NCBI GenBank assembly: GCA_039800165.1
Contig: JBDLRH010000021.1
Location: 1 to 8,147 of the forward strand
Source: JBDLRH01 sp039800165
GTDB taxonomy: Bacteria; Pseudomonadota; Gammaproteobacteria; Burkholderiales; Burkholderiaceae_C
Length of the DNA stretch: 8,147 nt
Reading direction: 5' to 3'
Every line of letters begins with the position of its first letter. Positions within the stretch are counted from its first letter, which is position 1. Position numbers and translations under genes: made by a program. Shown here in pieces: positions 6,592 through 8,147 of the stretch. The notes beneath the pieces are model-generated. The model was given only the letters and a program-made list of their open reading frames with translations, made no database searches and was not told the origin of the DNA.

Positions 6592-6608
6592 GGCCCGATC
6601 AGCGGGCC
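6592..6608 (-). other. inverted repeat across the terC stop codon
   Basis: On the minus strand GGCCCG and CGGGCC are exact reverse complements around a 5-base loop that holds the terC TGA stop. No T-run follows. It may shape mRNA decay or lower expression of the downstream genes, but it could equally be chance in GC-rich DNA. Confidence 0.3.
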
Positions 6609-7597
6609 GTGCCCTCGCTGGCCTTGCCTGCACCGTCCACCGCCTTGAGCATGCGGTTGGCCGAACGCACGCTCAGCACCATGGTCACGGCCAGGATGGC
6701 CACCACCACCGCCAGCGAAATCGCCACCGGAATCTTGTACACGTCGATCAACACCATCTTGGTGCCGATGAACACCAGGATGACCGCCAGGCCGTAGTTC
6801 AGCAGGTGGAACTTGGCCGCCACCGCCTGCAGCAGGAAGAACATCGCGCGCAGGCCCAGGATGGCAAACACGTTGCTGGTCAGCACGATGAACGGGTCGC
6901 TGGTGATGGCAAAGATGGCGGGAATCGAGTCCACCGCAAAGATCACGTCGGTCAGGCCCACCAGGCAGATCACCATGAACAGCGGCGTGGCAATGCGCTT
7001 GCCGTTTTCCAGGGTGAAGAACTTCTCGCCGTCGTAGCGCTGGCTCACCGGGATCAGCTTGCGCAGCAGCTTGAGGGCGGGGTTGTCTTCCAGGTCGGAT
7101 TCCTTGCCTGCTGCCCACCACATCTTGATGCCGGTGATGATGAGGAAGGCGCCAAACACATACAGCACCCAGTGGAACTCTTGCAGCAGCCAGCCACCGA
7201 TCAGGATCATGATGGTGCGCAGCACGATCGCGCCGATGATGCCGATCATCAGCACCCGCTTCTGGTACGCCGGCGGCACCGCGAAGTAGGTGAAGATCAT
7301 CAGGAAGACAAAGATGTTGTCGACCGCCAGGCTCTTCTCGATGAGGTAGCCGGTCAGGAACTCGAGCGACTTCTCGTTGGCCACCTCGACCGAACCCGAG
7401 GTGTCGCGCACGGCCCACCAGAACAGGCCGTTGAACACGAAGCTGAGTGCCACCCAGATGATCGACCAGTTGAGCGCCTCTTTGACGCCCACCTCGTGCG
7501 CGCCCTGCTTTTTCAGCACGACGAAGTCGATGAACAGCGCCGCGAGAACAATCGCGACAAAAACAATCCACAGCCACAAGGGCGCAATGGTTTCCAT
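6599..7597 (-). CDS. TerC/Alx-family membrane protein, probable manganese exporter
   Basis: A 332-residue inner-membrane protein of the TerC family, with about nine hydrophobic segments. Key conserved parts: FIDFVVLKK (22-30), EKSLAVDNIFVFLMIF (87-102, Asp93), GIKMWWAAGKESDLEDNP (156-173) opening a charged cytoplasmic loop, and DVIFAVDSIPAIFAITSDPF (217-236, Asp217 and Asp223), followed by LTSNVFAILGLRAMFFLL (239-256). Members such as E. coli Alx and several bacterial TerC proteins have been linked to Mn2+ export; tellurite resistance is the historical name only. ATG 7597 is chosen because the protein start METIAPLWLWIVF fits the family and AAAGG lies seven bases upstream. The leader holds a yybP-ykoY-type riboswitch, which independently supports a Mn2+ role. 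It is the first gene of a four-gene minus-strand run. Confidence 0.94.
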   Translation of the reverse strand: METIAPLWLWIVFVAIVLAALFIDFVVLKKQGAHEVGVKEALNWSIIWVALSFVFNGLFWWAVRDTSGSVEVANEKSLEFLTGYLIEKSLAVDNIFVFLMIFTYFAVPPAYQKRVLMIGIIGAIVLRTIMILIGGWLLQEFHWVLYVFGAFLIITGIKMWWAAGKESDLEDNPALKLLRKLIPVSQRYDGEKFFTLENGKRIATPLFMVICLVGLTDVIFAVDSIPAIFAITSDPFIVLTSNVFAILGLRAMFFLLQAVAAKFHLLNYGLAVILVFIGTKMVLIDVYKIPVAISLAVVVAILAVTMVLSVRSANRMLKAVDGAGKASEGTAR

Positions 7598-7604
7598 GAA
7601 AGGA

Positions 7605-7609
7605 CCTTT
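7605..7609 (-). promoter_or_regulatory. terC ribosome binding site, predicted to be masked by a riboswitch arm
   Basis: AAAGG ends seven bases before ATG 7597. AAGGTC at 7603-7608 is exactly complementary to GACCTT at 7634-7639, 25 bases upstream, so the site can be hidden in a 6-bp helix. Part of that same GACCTT also belongs to the proposed helix P1 of the riboswitch. Confidence 0.6.
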
Positions 7610-7631
7610 AAAACGGTGCGGGGACACACCT

Positions 7632-7753
7632 GCAAGGTCTGGCGTGCGGCGGGAACTGCTGTACCGCCTGACGGGACCGACGCTGCGCTGCTGCACTGCG
7701 TGTATTGACGATCCTCGCCGCCGTTCATTGCGAACGGCTCGCTACTCCCCCTG
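7632..7753 (-). ncRNA. yybP-ykoY (Mn2+) riboswitch in the terC leader
   Basis: Reading the minus strand, the leader has the hallmark box AGGGGGAGTAGCG (7751-7739). Then comes a perfect hairpin GCCGTTC/GAACGGC (arms 7738-7732 and 7726-7720), the segment CGTCAATACACGC (7710-7698), a GGCGG/CCGCC stem (7668-7664 with 7652-7648), and AGACCTTGC (7640-7632). The GGGGAGUAGC box, a GUCAAUAC-type segment and a 3' AGACC strand are as I remember them in yybP-ykoY RNAs, which sense Mn2+. GCAGGG (7753-7748) pairs with CCTTGC (7637-7632) with one G-U pair, forming a plausible closing helix P1. It precedes a TerC/Alx-family gene, a classic target of this riboswitch class. Ends are approximate and no covariance model was run. 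Confidence 0.82.
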
Positions 7754-7787
7754 CGAGAATCCGCGGATGCTAAGGCCACAGGCCATG

Positions 7788-7806
7788 CCCCCATGTAGTT
7801 TGGGGG
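7788..7806. other. inverted repeat in the divergent promoter region
   Basis: CCCCCA (7788-7793) and TGGGGG (7801-7806) are exact reverse complements with a 7-base spacer. The site lies between the 5' edge of the riboswitch and the start of the phosphodiesterase gene, where an operator for either direction would sit. No regulator is identified. The whole 7598-7843 gap otherwise holds the riboswitch and its expression platform. I could not make out convincing -35/-10 boxes on either strand. Confidence 0.35.
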
Positions 7807-7843
7807 ATTGCCCCGCTGCCGCGCTCGCGGGATGATGGCCGGC

Positions 7844-8147
7844 ATGAGCCAGCGCAACGCCCCCACCGTCCACGCCCATCAACCGCTGGCCCCGCGCCGC
7901 CGCGTCATCACCCAGGGCCTGTGGCTGGGTGCCGCCGCGTGGGTGGGTGCCGCAGCGCTGTGGCCAGGTGCGGGCGCGCAGGCGGCCAGCCCGGGCGCGC
8001 CGCGCCGCATCGACCTGCAGGGCCACCGCGGCGCACGCTGGCTGCTGCCCGAGAACACGCTGCCGTCGTTTGAACATGCACTTAAAGCCGGCGTGACCAC
8101 GCTCGAGCTGGACCTGGCCGCAACGCGCGACGGCGTGCTGGTGATCA
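7844..8147 (+). CDS. glycerophosphodiester phosphodiesterase, secreted, N-terminal part
   Basis: The first 101 residues of a GlpQ-like enzyme, cut by the window end. It hydrolyses glycerophosphodiesters (lipid head-group remnants) to glycerol-3-phosphate and an alcohol, here probably in the periplasm. A long signal region precedes the enzyme: arginine triplet RRR at 18-20, hydrophobic stretch about 25-41, and likely cleavage after AQA (45-47). The RRRV pattern makes Tat export possible. The catalytic domain opens with GHRGARWLLPENT (60-72), containing the active-site His61-Arg62 and metal-binding Glu70-Asn71, and continues with LELDLAATRDGVLVI (87-101), whose Glu88 and Asp90 fit the second metal-site motif. 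In-frame ATGs at 7832 and 7835 would add four or three residues; no clear Shine-Dalgarno decides between them. It is transcribed divergently from the TerC operon. Confidence 0.93.
   Translation, partial: MSQRNAPTVHAHQPLAPRRRVITQGLWLGAAAWVGAAALWPGAGAQAASPGAPRRIDLQGHRGARWLLPENTLPSFEHALKAGVTTLELDLAATRDGVLVI

Noticed and set aside
6581..7708. Plus-strand open frame of 375 codons opposite terC
   Set aside because: Gln/His/Asp-rich translation without domains, lying exactly over a well-conserved TerC gene and its riboswitch.
1..8147. CRISPR array, transposon ends, integrase or tRNA attachment site
   Set aside because: No spaced direct repeats, transposase or integrase motifs, terminal inverted repeats or tRNA-like cloverleaf could be seen on either strand.

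Overview
The window is GC-rich, densely coding bacterial DNA. Its gene types (TRAP permease, orphan Bug/TctC-type binding protein, ExoD family, SbtA family, TerC led by a riboswitch, GlpQ-like phosphodiesterase) suggest a betaproteobacterium, most likely of the Comamonadaceae or a close relative. That placement is an inference from gene style, not from a marker gene. There are no rRNA or tRNA genes, CRISPR arrays, insertion sequences or phage genes.

Left part, plus strand (1-4626): one apparent catabolic operon. It enters as the C-terminal half of a TRAP transporter large permease (DctM type), followed with no gap by a short-chain dehydrogenase with an unusual glycine-rich loop. After a 65-bp gap holding a perfect hairpin come the alpha and beta subunits (overlapping genes) of a thiamine-diphosphate 2-oxoacid/acetoin-type dehydrogenase E1. 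The last gene is a secreted Bug/TctC solute-binding protein. A plausible flow is import of an organic acid or hydroxy/keto compound, oxidation by the SDR, then oxidative cleavage by E1. The substrate cannot be read from the sequence, and no E2/E3 or TctA/TctB genes lie inside the window.

Middle and right part, minus strand (7755 down to 4667): a second apparent operon, transcribed toward the first and meeting it at a 40-bp convergent gap. Its order is a yybP-ykoY (Mn2+) riboswitch, a TerC/Alx-family membrane protein, a small zf-TFIIB zinc-ribbon protein, an ExoD-family membrane protein, and an SbtA-type sodium/bicarbonate permease. Spacings are 46, -1 and 33 bp, so the Mn2+ switch may influence all four genes. 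The riboswitch is the best find here. Its conserved 5' box, an internal GTCAATACAC segment and an AGACC-containing 3' strand are visible, and a GACCTT segment can pair either into helix P1 or with the terC Shine-Dalgarno. This suggests translational control that switches on with Mn2+.

Right edge, plus strand (7844-8147): the start of a secreted glycerophosphodiester phosphodiesterase, divergent from the riboswitch operon across a 246-bp region.

I see no wholly new defence or mobile system. The unusual points are the riboswitch-led operon ending in a bicarbonate transporter, the E1 pair without E2, and the mixing of TRAP and Bug transport genes.
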